From contig JAHQIY010000003.1 of assembly GCA_019054805.1 (NCBI GenBank), positions 3,534,001 through 3,598,000 of the forward strand: DNA of 64,000 nucleotides, written 5' to 3'. A program made the translations under genes and the position numbers. The stretch comes from Brachionus manjavacas. Lineage: Eukaryota > Rotifera > Eurotatoria > Ploima > Brachionidae. Below, one piece after another: positions 20,870 through 32,637 of this stretch; the stretch's first letter is position 1, and every line of letters starts with the position of its first letter. The notes beneath the pieces were generated by a model. It searched no databases and was not told the DNA's origin. It saw nothing but the letters and a program-made list of their open reading frames with translations.

Positions 20870-23330
20870 ACACAAAAGGAAATTCACTAAACCAGTACCC
20901 TAATGTTTAGTTGAAGAGCGAAAAAAACATTGCTTAAGTTTGCTCTTGAATAATTAAATGATCAATAGGAAATAATAATAAATTATCAGTCTCGTTTAAA
21001 AAAAAAAAGTGTATATGTTGAAAAAGATCCCGAAAAGCTTCAGGATTAAGGTACAATTTAGGTTTTGGTGGCTCCTTTCCTAAATTAAATTCTTTTTGGA
21101 TGCTTGCAAACAATGTAATTCTAAAGCTGAAGGGAGGCAGTTTTAAAACCTCGTTTTTTTAATTATGTAATAACTTTTCAATTATTTTTATTTTTATAAA
21201 TTCAACTTGACACAAATTGATAGAATTTGTCAAACAGTAACAATCGTATGAAAGAATTTTGATTAATTATTATTTTCTAAAAAGCAAAAATTGAAAATAT
21301 GAAAATAAGAAAAATTTAATTTTATTAAAATTTTTCTAATAGAAAAAAAAAATCTTAGATTAAACATAAAAGGAATTATTTTTAATTTTTTTTTTATTTC
21401 ATTTTATTTTTAAATGGTTATTTTTTCCAATTTAAGTAAGTGCCTTTAGATTATTTATTTTTTTGTTAATTTTTAGAAAACTGAGAATGAAAAATAGCTA
21501 CAATTGACTTACATTAAATGAATAGCTTGTTTTTTCAACATTTAGAATATATCGGGCTAAAAATAATCAATGTAAGTATTTTTAAGAATAATACCAGTCT
21601 TACAAAAAATATTCCGAAAATTCTTCAATTGAGAAATCTCGATCAGTCTTCTAACTGATCATTTTAAACGGATTTAACCATCAATTTTGTTTTTGGCTTG
21701 ACATTTTCTGTAACCTTGATTTTAAACAATGGACACCAATTACTTAAAGCATTTTTACAAATAAATGTCTAACATCTACTAATCTAATTTAGAAAGAATA
21801 ACTCAAGAAAAAGTTTAAAACGGGTAGTTTTAAAATCTGTTTTCTATTTAAGAATAATAATTTTCAATTGTTTTCAATTTTCCGTGTTAACTAAAATCAA
21901 TTTTTATTTTTTGAATTTAGCGAAAAATTTTAAGTGTTCATGTTGTCTTATAATTAAATTTATAAAGCTCAATTTTGGTTTTTGCAAAATTCAGTTCAAA
22001 AGAACAGAACAAATGTGAAAAAAATCGAATTACTTTATTTTTCTTTAGGTTTAATTTTATTTTTATAAGTAAAAAATATAATACTTTTGTATTGCTGAAT
22101 TTAACATAACTCTTGGTTTTGGTTAAAATTAGTATAATATCTAAAAAAATATATCTGTCTACTAAATTAAAAATTTACTATAGCTTTTTCATAATCAATA
22201 TTCTTAATCATTATGTTATCAAGTGCTTCTGATAATTTTCTATGTGATTGATTATTTAAGTATTTTAAATGTTATTCTTATAATTACGGACTGTATGACA
22301 TTCAAATTGAAAATAATTTAAACTTCGAATGATGGTTTACTTTTTTTCCTTTTTATCCTATACTAATTTTACATTTTTTCTAATGCTAAGATGAAAATTT
22401 AATTTCCTTCCCAAGGGAATAATTGAATTTAAAAAAAATATATAAATCAAAAATTTTAGTAATTTAATTATTTTTTTCCTCACATGCCATTATTTTTTAA
22501 ATTATTTATTTATTTCATAAAATTACTCTTGTCTTAGCGATGTTTAAAAAAAAAATTAAAAATAAAAATATAAAGTTTTTATCAAGAAATTATCAAGTAA
22601 TTTTTGTTTCTAGTAATAAAAAAGATGAAAAATTCATGTACATATAAAAAGATAAACTTTATGATTTTTATTCAATTTTTTAAAGAGTCAAATTGCTTGT
22701 TGGTGTTTCTAGTGTAAAAATATATTTTAATGTATTAAATCTAAAAATATAAAAAATACAATTAAAACCTTTTATTAATAATAATTTTTGATAAAAATCA
22801 TTAGCGCCATTATTTCATTTTGTTTGGCGTTCCGTACAGAAATACCAATTAGGGTTGGGAAATAGGTTCACTTTAGAAACCGGTTTAGGGAATCGTTTCA
22901 ATATTCACAAACCGGTTTTAATGATTAGAATGAACTAAGAAATAATGAAACAAATTGAAAAAATTTCATTCTTTGGTCTGGTAAAATCATTCCACAATCT
23001 TAAAATAAAATGAACAAATTTCTGTTAACAGTAAGAAAAAAGAAGAAAGGATAACATTAAAACTAGAGATTTATCGATATTCTATAAATGACATTTTTTC
23101 ATTTCCATTTAAAATTATTTTGGAATTATTTCAAAAACTTTTTCTTTTTCTTTTAGGAGCATATATATTTTTTTCGTAAATGTAGCGGAAAAATTATATA
23201 GAGTGTTTAAAACAAATGTAATTGTGTAATTGCCGAGTTTCAAATGCTTATTATAAATATAAATTTATGAATTAAATTTTAAAATTTAAAATTTATTAAA
23301 ACTTTTTATTAAACATAATTCTTAATAATT
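20870..23330. repeat. Long dispersed repeat, copy 1
   Basis: Long collinear similarity to 34955-36275 in direct orientation. Shared landmarks in order include TTCACTAAACCAGTA, GGATTAAGGTACAATT, TAAGTAAGT..CTTTAGATTAT, TATATCGGGC, ACCAGTCTTAC, CTTCTAACTGATCATTT, GGACACCAATTACTTA and CCGAGTTTCAAATG. Copy 1 has about 1.1 kb (roughly 22150-23200) with no counterpart. No coding frame is conserved between copies. Confidence 0.8.
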
Positions 23331-24575
23331 TTTATTAATTTAGGTGAATTTAATAAAAATTAAATTCTAGAAATACTAGATTCTAATAATAATCAAATGG
23401 ACATAAAGAAAAATTAAAGCGTGTAAGCAAAAACGATGGTAATGAAGCTCATAAGAGAATAATAAAAAAATTAGAATCGAAGAAATAAATAATAGAATTT
23501 AGATCGTTTAGAAAACTTTCGAAATAAAAATTATGATGGTTAATTTAAATTTTTGTTTAAATTTTTTTTCATTGTTAAAAAAATATTTCAAGCAATTTTA
23601 AATATTGAATTCTTATTTAGAGAAAAAAATATCATTAAACTCTAATGGTACTAAATTCCTAAAGACTAAATTTAAACAATAATTTATATAAAAGGTGTAA
23701 TGAAAATTTTTCCCAAAAAAAGTTTAGATTTCTATAATGGTATATCACCGAATCTCCATAGTTTTATTTTTCTTTATATTGATCTCAAACACTTCACTCT
23801 TATTTTATTCAATAAAATAAACAATTTTAAAACAAATTGGTTTTCTTTAACTATGCTTAAAGAGTGGCCATACTTTGGGTGTAACATATGGTAGAAGCGA
23901 ATGTACGATTTTATAATCGATAAAGAGGGGAAAACCGAAGAAGATTTTTCAAAAGCTGGAAAAAAATAAAAAAATGCATCATTTGAAAGCAAAATCATTA
24001 GCTTTTAAATTTGACAAACTAAATTTATTCTATACGAAGACGCTTGAATCTGCATTTTCAATTAAATAATGCAAAGATGAAATTGATGTCAGAGAAAAAT
24101 TGAAGAAGAGCTAGGAATAAACCTTAATTTAAAAATAGAGATTTGAAGTCCGAAAAACAAATTATATCTAACGATAACAAGAATGTAGATTTGGAATAGC
24201 AAAAATCAAAACATTCATTGAAATTTTTAAATATGATAAAACTGGATAAATTTACATATCCTAAAAAAAAATTTTGTGAGACAAGCATTAAACAAAATAA
24301 AATCGATAAGTAAAAAGGTAAAGAAAATTATAAGTGTGCAACTAGATAATATTTTTGAATCAATTATGGGTTTTCAAATCAAAGGCTGCCTCCTACCCCA
24401 ATTCTTAAGGATTCTGATGATTTAAATTTATACAGAGAAGATTTATTGACAACACGAAATTAGTCGAATTTCAATTTCGAAGATAAAATTATGATAATCA
24501 AGACTAAACGTCTTGAAAATTCTAGACTGAAGTTTCCTGGAAATACAAGAGATGAAATAGATGATTGTCTGTTTA
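23331..24575. other. No gene supported
   Basis: A/T-rich. Short frames near 23700-24000 lack any recognisable feature. Around 24000-24570 several Lys-rich short readings may be decayed transposon coding, but I cannot assign them. Confidence 0.4.
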
Positions 24576-25171
24576 TTCGAGTCTTGTCGCCGACCGCTCT
24601 TTTCCATGACAATTTGATCATGTCATTCACCTGGACATTTTGAATTGACTAATTAAATTAGAATAAAAAATATTTTTAATTTCGAAAATAAATTCATATA
24701 AGATTTACAGTTATTTTTGGGGTTTTTTATTCCTTAAATTAAATTGATTTTTTGTTGAATATGTCTCTAAAATTTTATTTGAAGTTGCTTCAATAGAATC
24801 AGATGCAACTTCAATAGTATCAGAAACACTTTTTTTTGGACGTCCTCTTTTCTTTATAGAGGCAGCATTATTATTTGGTACAGAGTTCAAAACTTCTTCA
24901 ACTGCAAGACTTACAGGAATTGTATCTGTACTCGATTTCATTAACTCACATTGTGTAATAGCTCTGTCTCTATGTACACCGACAATTAAGGTAAACTTTG
25001 ACAAAATCATTATATTATCTTCTTGTATTGTCGTATGTCAAAGATTATTTTGTTCAAAATAAATAAAAAATTAATGGACAATTATTTTTATTTTGGCAAT
25101 TAACAAATTAAAATGTCCAGGTAAATAACATGATCAAATTGTGCCGGACAATCGTCCGGTTGGGTGACAAG
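24576..25171 (-). mobile_element. ~0.6-kb TIR element carrying an AT-hook ORF
   Basis: GTCTTGTCGCCGACCG ... CAATTTGATCATGTCATT, then ACCTGGACATTTT (about 24580-24645) is mirrored by the reverse complement at about 25098-25171, with roughly four fifths identity over some 75 bp. The right end contains its own small palindrome CCGGACAATCGTCCGG. The interior holds one minus-strand ORF. This looks like a non-autonomous DNA transposon; no target duplication was identified. Confidence 0.7.
24711..25010 (-). CDS. AT-hook-like 99-residue ORF inside the TIR element
   Basis: An ATG at 25010 opens a frame to 24711. The central basic motif KKRGRPKKS is a canonical AT-hook core (RGRP), preceded by SVPNNNAAS and followed by a Ser/Thr/Glu-rich stretch and a Lys-rich end. 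Such tails occur at the C-termini of several transposase and host proteins, so this is either the remnant of the parent element's ORF or a captured gene piece. An intact short frame between TIRs is notable, but no splice site or promoter is evident. Confidence 0.45.
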   Translation of the reverse strand: MILSKFTLIVGVHRDRAITQCELMKSSTDTIPVSLAVEEVLNSVPNNNAASIKKRGRPKKSVSDTIEVASDSIEATSNKILETYSTKNQFNLRNKKPQK

Positions 25172-25587
25172 ACCCGTATATTGTTATGCAAGGACTAATA
25201 TCGGCAAATATAGAAGAATAATTGTTAATTTTGTATCAGAATTACCGCTTATGATTCTGGAAAAACAAAATAAATCACAAAGCAATTGTATCCCTTTCGT
25301 AAATAAGCTAATGTCAATTTTATAAGGAATATAAATCGTGATCAAAAAATTCGATCGTAAAAAATGTCCTTTCAAAGCAGAGATGGTCTTATTATCACTA
25401 ATAATTATTCAGCTCCCCATTCATTTATTCAATTGGAATCTTTTACAAATAGTTTTAATAAAACTAATTTTTTTTTCAAAAAAAATAATTATTAGCGAGG
25501 AACGAGAGGTCGCGTGACGAGCTGATTAAGCAGACGTGAATGCGCGTACAGTAAATAACTGACTTTTTCGAAAAAAATCTTGACGAA

Positions 25588-25623
25588 TAAGGAAGATACA
25601 GTTCACATACAGTATCTTCCTTA
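25588..25623. repeat. Perfect 12-bp hairpin
   Basis: TAAGGAAGATAC (25588-25599) and GTATCTTCCTTA (25612-25623) are exact inverted repeats with a 12-base loop. It lies about 250 bp upstream of the Helitron coding remnant in otherwise non-coding sequence (25172-25879) that includes a small GC-richer patch at 25495-25550. Confidence 0.7.
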
Positions 25624-25879
25624 TAATAAAAAATTAAATACAAGACACTTAATTTCTTTTATAAAAAAAAATTGCATAAAAAACTTAACAGAGTTTTTAA
25701 ATTATTTTGCGAAAAAATCTTGATTGAAATCTATGACATTAAAATCTATTTTAAATTGTATTATTTAAATTGAATGAATATTTATTTTAAACTCAAGATT
25801 TAATTTGCTCCAAAAATGAGTCAACAAAATTTCATAAGCTCAACAGCGTTGAAGCTTATGAGATGGTAAATGTAGATTT

Positions 25880-28101
25880 ACATACCCATTCGACCTTCAA
25901 GAAAAAACAAAAATAGAGTTTATTGAAACCAAAAATTCTGTAAAAGCCGAAATTAAATGAAATTAATTAATGAGAAACGATTCTTATATGAACATGCATA
26001 ATCGATTAGTATTCCTTCATTGGCGTGGTAATGTCGATATGCAAATAATACTAGATAAATCGGCAGCTATTAGTTACATGGTGAAGTATGCCACCAAAGG
26101 CGAAAAAGCTGGTCAAGCTCTTTGTCAAATATATAAAGATGTTTTACCTCCCTCTTCACTTAATGACAACCCAACGTCAAAAATTCGGTCTTCAATGATA
26201 AGGCTAATAGCTGGAAAAAGAGATATTGGTCAGTGTGAAGTATCAAGACTTCTCATAAGTGAACCACTATATAATTCGTCGTTTAATTTTGTTTCGATTT
26301 CGACCGAAATTCATTCGAGTGAACTAAACTTAAACTTAAACGAATATGATGATGCCCCTGCAACAAAAAAATCTCTAGTTGATTTTTATGCTAATCGTAA
26401 ATCTTTACAATTATGCGATAGTCAAATTAATTGTTTAATAAAATTTGTCAAAAATTATTAACTAGACAACAAAAATAAAATAATCCGAAGACCCGATTCT
26501 GAAAAAACAGTTGTGATAACATTCCCAAAAATAAGATACTGCCCAGATAATCAAGAAAAATATGAGTTGTACTGTTATCATCAAATGATAAAATATTGCG
26601 ACTGGGATATAAGCAATATTGATGAAATTAGAAACAAAGAAACTGCGGTACAAAGATGGACTAACTTTTTAAAGGAAGCTCCTAGTGATATAATTGAAAT
26701 GATTGGTTTTAATAACCAACTTGCTCAACAACTAAAAGAGGCGAGATAAGAAATGAATGTTTAACCAGAGATTTCTATGACTCGTGATCAGTGGATGATT
26801 CTTTATGAAATCGGACCAACACTAAACGAAGATGATAATTATGCTGATGATATCGTATCAGATACAAATTATGATTTTTTATCTCATCGTAAAAATTATA
26901 CAACAGAAGAATTGAATTTAATAGAAGACAATTAGATCAATATTAAAAAAAATCTATAACATGATTATTTATTGGAAAGTTTTGAAGGAATACCAGCAGT
27001 TATTAAAGAAGACTTGAATGACCATTAAAAATTGGCTTATAAAATTGTTGAACACTACCAAAAAATAAGTAAACAGTTGTTACTAATCATTAATGGTACA
27101 GCTGCTACTGGAAAATCATTCAGAATTAACGCTCTGTCTGGTTTTCTCAATTATAGATAAAAACGAGCTGCGTTCCTTATTAAAGGTTCAACCATCCATT
27201 CATTATTCGATATAAAACCGTGTAGAAAAAAAGATAAATACGTAACGTTGAATGGTCGAAAACTACAAGAATTACAAAGAAAATTCATCGGAATAACACA
27301 TACTATAATCGACGAATATTCGATGTTGTCACAAGCTTCGTTGGCTATAATTAATAAACGGCTTAGAGAGGCAACTGGAAAACACGCAGAATATTTTGGA
27401 GGTTTATCAATTATACTTACTGGAGACCCAGCTCAGCTTTTACCAGTCATTGGCTCACCGTTGTACCATTATCAACCAAAAGATCAATTGTCAAACCATG
27501 GGTATGATTGTTACAGACAGTTTGACAAAGCAATATGCTTAAAAGTTATGGTTCGTCAGCAGAGTACTGACGATGACCTAGATCAAAAGAAATTCATTTG
27601 TCTTTTAGAAAGATAAATGGTACGATTCGTGACATTATTTATCCTAATAAAAAAACTATAGTTTACAAAACAATAGTTTGCCATCAGCTTTGTTGATAGA
27701 ATTTGATTACTACGTTGGACCGAGATTGTTTAAAGAAGATGACCCTAGACATAATTGGATTCCGATTAATTGGTTTGACGGACATCAAATAAGTCTTAAT
27801 TGCACAAGAATCCAATATCCGATTAGACTTGCTTATTCTCTCACAATTCATAAATCTTAAGGGCAAACTATACAAAATGCGGTAATTGACTTAGGAAAAA
27901 AAGAGGATAGTTTGAGACTTACCTTCGTCGCACTTTCTCGATTGAAAAAATTCACTGATTTTCTAATTTAACCGATGAGTTTAGACATTTGCAAAAATTA
28001 TCTCAGTCGACAATGTTAAAACCTCGAATTGAATATGAAAAAAGAGTAAGAGAGATTGAAATCAAAACTTTAGAATTTTCAAATAATATTTCAAATGAAT
28101 A
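25880..28101 (+). pseudogene. Helitron Rep/helicase remnant
   Basis: Decayed Helitron transposase, which would act as a rolling-circle replicase/helicase in the nucleus. The N-terminal part shows the Helitron helicase-like domain: CRFTYPFDLQEKT, then NRLVFLHWRGNVDMQIILD and YMVKYATKGEK. The PIF1-type helicase follows: Walker A GTAATGKSF (about 27090), GSTIHSLFDI, THTIIDEYSMLS (Walker B, about 27300), LTGDPAQLLPVIG, then TIHKS and GQTIQNAVIDLGKK, with TFVALSRLKKF near the end. Most of it stays in one frame (25880-27616) broken by at least seven stops, all TAA or TAG; after 27616 the frame changes. A segment between Walker A and GSTIHS is deleted. No terminal hairpin/CTAG end could be fixed. 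Confidence 0.85.
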
Positions 28102-28344
28102 ATTTTTTATTTTGAATTTTTTTGTTGCATATTTTTTTTTACAAACATATTTACTTATTTTTTTAATTCATAAAAAATTGATTCAAAATATAAAAATAAA
28201 TTAACGCTTCGTTACTCGCATATATAAAGCTCAGCTTTTTTCTATCTTATAAATAAGAGTTTTTTTAAAAAGCAACCAAATAAAAACTATTTAGTAAAGA
28301 TCCCAAATAATAGACAAACTATGTATAATTCAGATCATATTTAC
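28102..28344. other. A/T-rich spacer, possible Helitron 3-prime flank
   Basis: Includes AACGCTTCGTTACTCGC near 28203, the only GC-richer word here. It could be part of a Helitron terminal hairpin, but the pairing and a CTRR end are not convincing. Confidence 0.3.
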
Positions 28345-28396
28345 CTTGTTGTTGTTCTCTCAATAACTTCAACACCGATTTGTTTCAACCTAAATT

Positions 28397-28488
28397 TCTA
28401 TAGTTTCACAGTGCACTACTATGATCTCTTGCGCTTAGCAAGTTGATAGTATTTAATACTGTGTAAAATACTAGACATGTGCGATTAG
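28397..28488 (+). repeat. LTR-like direct repeat, left copy
   Basis: 92 bp matching 31964-32055 with only a few substitutions, including the shared core CTCTTGCGCTTAGCAAGTTG. Weaker similarity continues upstream (TTGTTGTTCTCTCAATAAC versus TTGTAGTTCTCTAAATAAC), so the real LTR is longer. Confidence 0.85.
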
Positions 28489-28544
28489 GCATTTTATAAG
28501 ACAGAATCAATATATGAGAAATTGATATCTCATTTAATCAGCAC

Positions 28545-29507
28545 ATGGACAAAATCAATCAAATTTGGAAAGACGTCAATCAGAACTCCAATGGAGACAG
28601 TGATTTTTATCATTACATTGATCTAAGTGTATTGGACAGTTCGTCCTATAAAAGGGAGTCCTCGCAAGTTGACTTCAATCTAAGGGGCTCAGCGTCAGTC
28701 AATGTTAATTTTGTTAATGCAATGTAATTTGCAAATGAGGGGATTTATAAGACCTTGTATAGCGAAGCTAGAAATTCATACGCTTTAAAGGCACCGAACG
28801 AGGTAAAGGAAGGAATGGATAAGAAATCGTGGTTAATTGTATTGGAGATTTATTTGAAGCTATTTCAAAAGTCCGACTGGCTTGACATCACAATTAGTCC
28901 TGTAGACGGATTATAAATTTCGACAGTTTCAAAAGACAATTGTGTGATAAATTCACAAATACAGTGAAATTCAAAAGCAATTTGAATTGGGATCAATTGT
29001 CTGACTTAAAGCAATCGTCACGTGAGTCTATTGTAGATTATGGCTTAAAAGTAACGCAAATGGCAAAACAAATATTTCCAAAAACGGAAATTACCGATGA
29101 CATTGATCGTTTAACTCAAGATCGATTTGATGAAGGATTGTATAATCAACGTCTTCGTGAAAATGTTCGAGCAAAAATATTGAAAATGAGACAAATCGAA
29201 AACGAAAAAGTTCACAATATTCAAGATTTGTTTAATAATGCGGATTGAAAGATGTCTTGTTTCGATAAGCAACCTTTCTATTAATAAAAGCACCACAAGT
29301 GAAAGTGATGCTCTCCAGAACAGAAGGTACGCAGCTTTACAAAATCGAAAACAGACGTTTGGTGGTAATTTTAAATCTAATTCTTATTCTTATAATATTC
29401 CAAGAGAACCAAACAATCAGAGACAAGACAAAGCTTTTAATTCACACCAGTCAACTCAGAAACATGTTAAATTTGAAGATAAAAACACAGTGAACCTCTT
29501 GACGTAA
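28545..29507 (+). pseudogene. Gag remnant of the Gypsy-like element
   Basis: Three pieces. 28545-28727 begins MDKINQIWKDVNQNSNGD; 28940-29248 contains SRESIVDYGLKVTQMAKQIF, the Gypsy gag capsid-type helix pattern (S.ESV.EY...L..LA); 29238-29507 is an Asn/Gln-rich tail without a zinc knuckle. Frames change between pieces and two TAA stops lie between the first and second. It would form the cytoplasmic retroelement particle if intact. Confidence 0.65.
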
Positions 29508-29559
29508 TTAACGCTGTGAACTTAAGAAAGAGTCCTAACCGAGAGAAGCTAATGATAGG

Positions 29560-31290
29560 TTTGGCAATATTCAATAACACACAGATTAATTACCTATGTT
29601 ATAGTGGAGCAGATAGGACAATTATCAATACATAAACATTCAATCTTATAAAAAGGCATGCACCTTGAACAGAACTCGAGATTAACTCGAGCTGTTGCGA
29701 GCTATTCTCATGCTCAGGTCTTATAAAAATTCTTGGCAAGCTGAAGCTCTCACATTGTATTGTTTCAAGAGAAGAGATCCTTAAGAATGTTGAAATATTG
29801 GTCACTGAGAAAGTTTCCAAAAATGTTTGTCTTTTGGGCCTAGATTTGGACACATAAAGACAATGGTAAAAAAACGTTTGATGAAGTAAGAAAAATTTTT
29901 AGAGAAGAAATGCGTGAAAAAATTTTTAAAAAAACCGTGAAATTATGCACTCATTTCAATGTGAACGAGGATGAAGTCGGAAGTATAACCAATTTTGAAG
30001 TTGGAGTACATCCAAAAAACTGAAGGCAGAGATTATTCGACCAAGAGTAAGTCAATAGTGTTTTCCTATACGAGTGATAGACAATGCTGACGACTCTTTT
30101 AGAATCACAGTGGAATACAAATCACTAAACAAAGTGATAAAGAAAGATAACTATCCAATTCCGTCTTTAAAGGATCTTTATGCTAAACTAGCAGATGCAG
30201 ACACTTTTAATTTTAAAATTTATATGAAAGCAGCATACCACCAAATTCCTGTCCATCATAACTCCATACAGTATACTGCTTTCACATGTGAATTTGGTCT
30301 GTTTGAGTATCTTTCAATGCCAATGGGCATCAAAACTTCCCCTGCATGGTTTCAACGTTTTATCGAAGCATGTTTACAACGATTTATAATCGATTATTCT
30401 CTAAGAGTTTATTTGGATGACTCAATCATATTTACAAACAGTGAAAAGAATGGGATCAATTATCATCTGAAAACTGTAATGGCTGTTCTGGATACACTGA
30501 ACAAGAGATCAGTAGATACAAGTTTCATGCGGAAAAAGTGTCCCAGTTGAATTTGAAATTCAGTTGTTCGAAAATGTAACATACAAAGGAAAGATTATAG
30601 CAAATCCAAATTAGGATTTTGGGCTCAGTGAAAAACGGAAAACCGGCTTCAATTAACCAATTTCAGTCCTGGCTGGGCGTTGCAAACTTTTACCGCCGAT
30701 TCATTGATAACTCCTCACTATTAGCCAGACCTCTCTATGAGTAAATGGGTTTAAAAAGTGTACCTAAGAGGAGTCGAATGGAAAAAAAGTACAACTAATT
30801 TGGAACAAGGAAGCCGATGAACATTTTGTGAGACTAAAAAGCGTCCTAAGCAGTTAACTTGTGTTGGCTTTACCCAATTTCGAACGTCAAATGATTTTAA
30901 CAACAGACGCATGTGACTACGGTTACGGTGCAGTCCTCGGACAAGAATTTGACGGTTTTCCTAGGCCCACTGCATTTTTTAGCCGAAATTTTACAAAAGC
31001 TCAAAGAAATTATGCTACAGTTGAAATTGAGCTTCTCAGTGCAGTTCAAAGCATGTTATATTTTCATTAATTTATTTTAGGTAGACCTTTCAAAGTCCAA
31101 GGACTTATCCTGAAAAATTGGGCCGAGAAACCTAAAATCTCAATTTTTGAGAGCCCAAAACGTTGTATTCTATACAAACAGTACGAAAATTTTACGCTTG
31201 TTGATGGTATTCTTTATCGTCACAGTGAAGATAAAAATATTTTCAAAACAACACAATTAGTATTTCCAAAAATATCACAGTCCTAGGAGG
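29560..31290 (+). pseudogene. Pol remnant: protease, RT, RNase H, integrase N-terminus
   Basis: The protease region reads YLCYSGADRTII where retropepsins have a catalytic Asp (D-S/T-G); here that position is Tyr, so it is dead, with LLGLDLDT further on. RT at 30074-30550: EYKSLNKVIKKDNYPIPS, KAAYHQIPVHH, FEYLSMPMGIKTSPAWFQR and the YLDD box (VYLDDSIIF, about 30405), all typical Ty3/Gypsy. RNase H at 30861-31070: LTTDACDYGYGAVLGQ and PTAFFSRNFTKAQRNYATVE. A TAA then interrupts before FILGRPFKVQ. LVDGILYRH near 31200 matches the start of the integrase zinc region. Several frameshifts separate these blocks. Confidence 0.85.
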
Positions 31291-31397
31291 AGACCGCAGG
31301 AAAAAGCGAAAACCTTAGAAATATTCATTAACAAGGAGATCATACTGCAAGGTTATATAACAGACTGGTACTCGTTGATAACCTGAAAGTCCCAGAG

Positions 31398-31838
31398 ATG
31401 TGCAAAGACCACGATAGAACCACTTACATCGCATTTTGTCGTATGGAAAGGACTGACCGACATGGTTAAGTGGTTGAATTTATGAACAGCATGACATTTG
31501 AATGTCGGAAGCTCCTAGCTAAGCTGATCGACATCGGGACAGGAGCTGTACAGTAGTACAAGAAGACGAAGACGGACCAAGATGGTAAGCCGATCTGGTA
31601 CCATGCCGAAAAAGCCAAGTACCTCGAGAGGACAAATCACACTATGGAGTCACAAGAGCGCCTAATTGCCCACATTGAGCGTCGATTCAGAGAGGAGCAG
31701 GAAGGGAAAAGAGACGCCGAAGCTCTTCTAAGACAAGCAGGGGATAAGCTCGACAAAGCCAAGAGGACCATCCGTCAACTGTAGGAAACCGTGAAGAGCC
31801 TACAGGAAGTTTTGGAAATTTGTGAGCCGCCCGGATAA
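31398..31838 (+). pseudogene. GC-rich coiled-coil ORF remnant before the right LTR
   Basis: One continuous frame of 147 codons with three internal stops. Segments include KLLAKLIDIGTGAVQ, QDGKPIWYHAEKAKYLER and ERRFREEQEGKRDAEALLRQ, followed by heptad-like KLDKAKRTIRQL and VKSLQEVLEIC, a predicted coiled coil. G+C is clearly above the rest of the retroelement and third positions are G/C-rich, unlike its A/T-rich pol. It sits where a Gypsy integrase core should be. It may be a third ORF, a capture, or a fragment of another transposon inserted here. Confidence 0.5.
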
Positions 31839-31963
31839 AAGATTCTGTTTGTTTATATTTTTATTTTGTTTTTGTTCTTGTTTTTTTACTTGTTTTTTGT
31901 TTATATTATCTTCTTCAAGGGGTAAGGTATGTTGTAGTTCTCTAAATAACTACAGCATGAATG

Positions 31964-32055
31964 TCTATAGTTTCACAGTGCAATACTATGATCTCTTGCG
32001 CTTAGCAAGTTGATTGTATCTAACACTGTGTAAAATACTAGACATGTGCGATTAG
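31964..32055 (+). repeat. LTR-like direct repeat, right copy
   Basis: Matches 28397-28488 and ends in the same GACATGTGCGATTAG. Followed by a separate LINE-type tail at 32090-32160. Confidence 0.85.
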
Positions 32056-32089
32056 AAGAAAAAACTTTGAAATTATTTTTCTTTTCTTT

Positions 32090-32160
32090 TCTCAATTTTC
32101 TTTAATATTTGTTCAGGCCAGAAGTGGCCATTTATTAATAAAGTTATTATTATTTAATTT
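32090..32160 (+). mobile_element. LINE/SINE 3-prime tail, hairpin family C
   Basis: GGCCA-GAAG-TGGCC forms a perfect small hairpin followed by ATTTATTAATAAAG and a TTATTATT simple tail. No coding part remains. Confidence 0.5.
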
Positions 32161-32507
32161 TCTTTTATTATTTTAGTTATAACCGCAAAACACCAGATCC
32201 TAACAGATCCGGAAGAAACTTCTTTCTCTAACACTGACGCATTGAGTAGACCAGTGATAAATTTTATAATAAATCTAACATCAGTTGATTGAGGAAAAAT
32301 TGTTGAAAACAACATATAGGATAAACAGGTACATGATATCTGTTAATAAAAGAAAGAAAGATATTATATTAAAGGCTCATAATTTCTCTTTTTTAGTGAC
32401 ACGCTGCTATAACATGTAGAAGATTCTATAAAGACATCTCACTAAATTCGGGTCATTACGTTATTTATAAAATAACGAAATAAAATATTAAAAGTAAATA
32501 ATTTTGT

Positions 32508-32637
32508 TTAAAAGGCTTTTTATAAAGCAAAGAGAAAAAGTTTTAGCGAATATGATTTATTGAACACAAAAATACAATAAAAATAAAATGAAGTTAATCA
32601 AACAATACAACATGATATTTAAATACAACATTTCTCC
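32508..32637. repeat. Direct repeat unit 1 (possible LTR fragment)
   Basis: Shares about 110 bp with 32922-33032, with small indels. Spacing of about 410 bp and no coding between them. Could be two nested partial LTRs. Confidence 0.55.

Larger units (their letters stand above)
28345..32055 (+). mobile_element. Degenerate Gypsy-like LTR retrotransposon
   Basis: LTR-like direct repeats (about 28345-28488 and 31931-32055) flank gag, protease, reverse transcriptase and RNase H remnants in Gypsy order, then an integrase N-terminal scrap. A GC-richer coiled-coil ORF occupies the place where the integrase core should be. Frames are broken throughout. Its left edge is poorly defined because the repeat boundaries lack clear TG/CA ends. 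Confidence 0.75.

Noticed and set aside
25880-28101. Reassigned genetic code (TAA/TAG as Gln)
   Set aside because: CCDC13, both LRR frames, the TRP frame and the small gene have no internal TAA/TAG over some 2,000 codons and use CAA/CAG for Gln, so standard code plus C-to-T decay is simpler.
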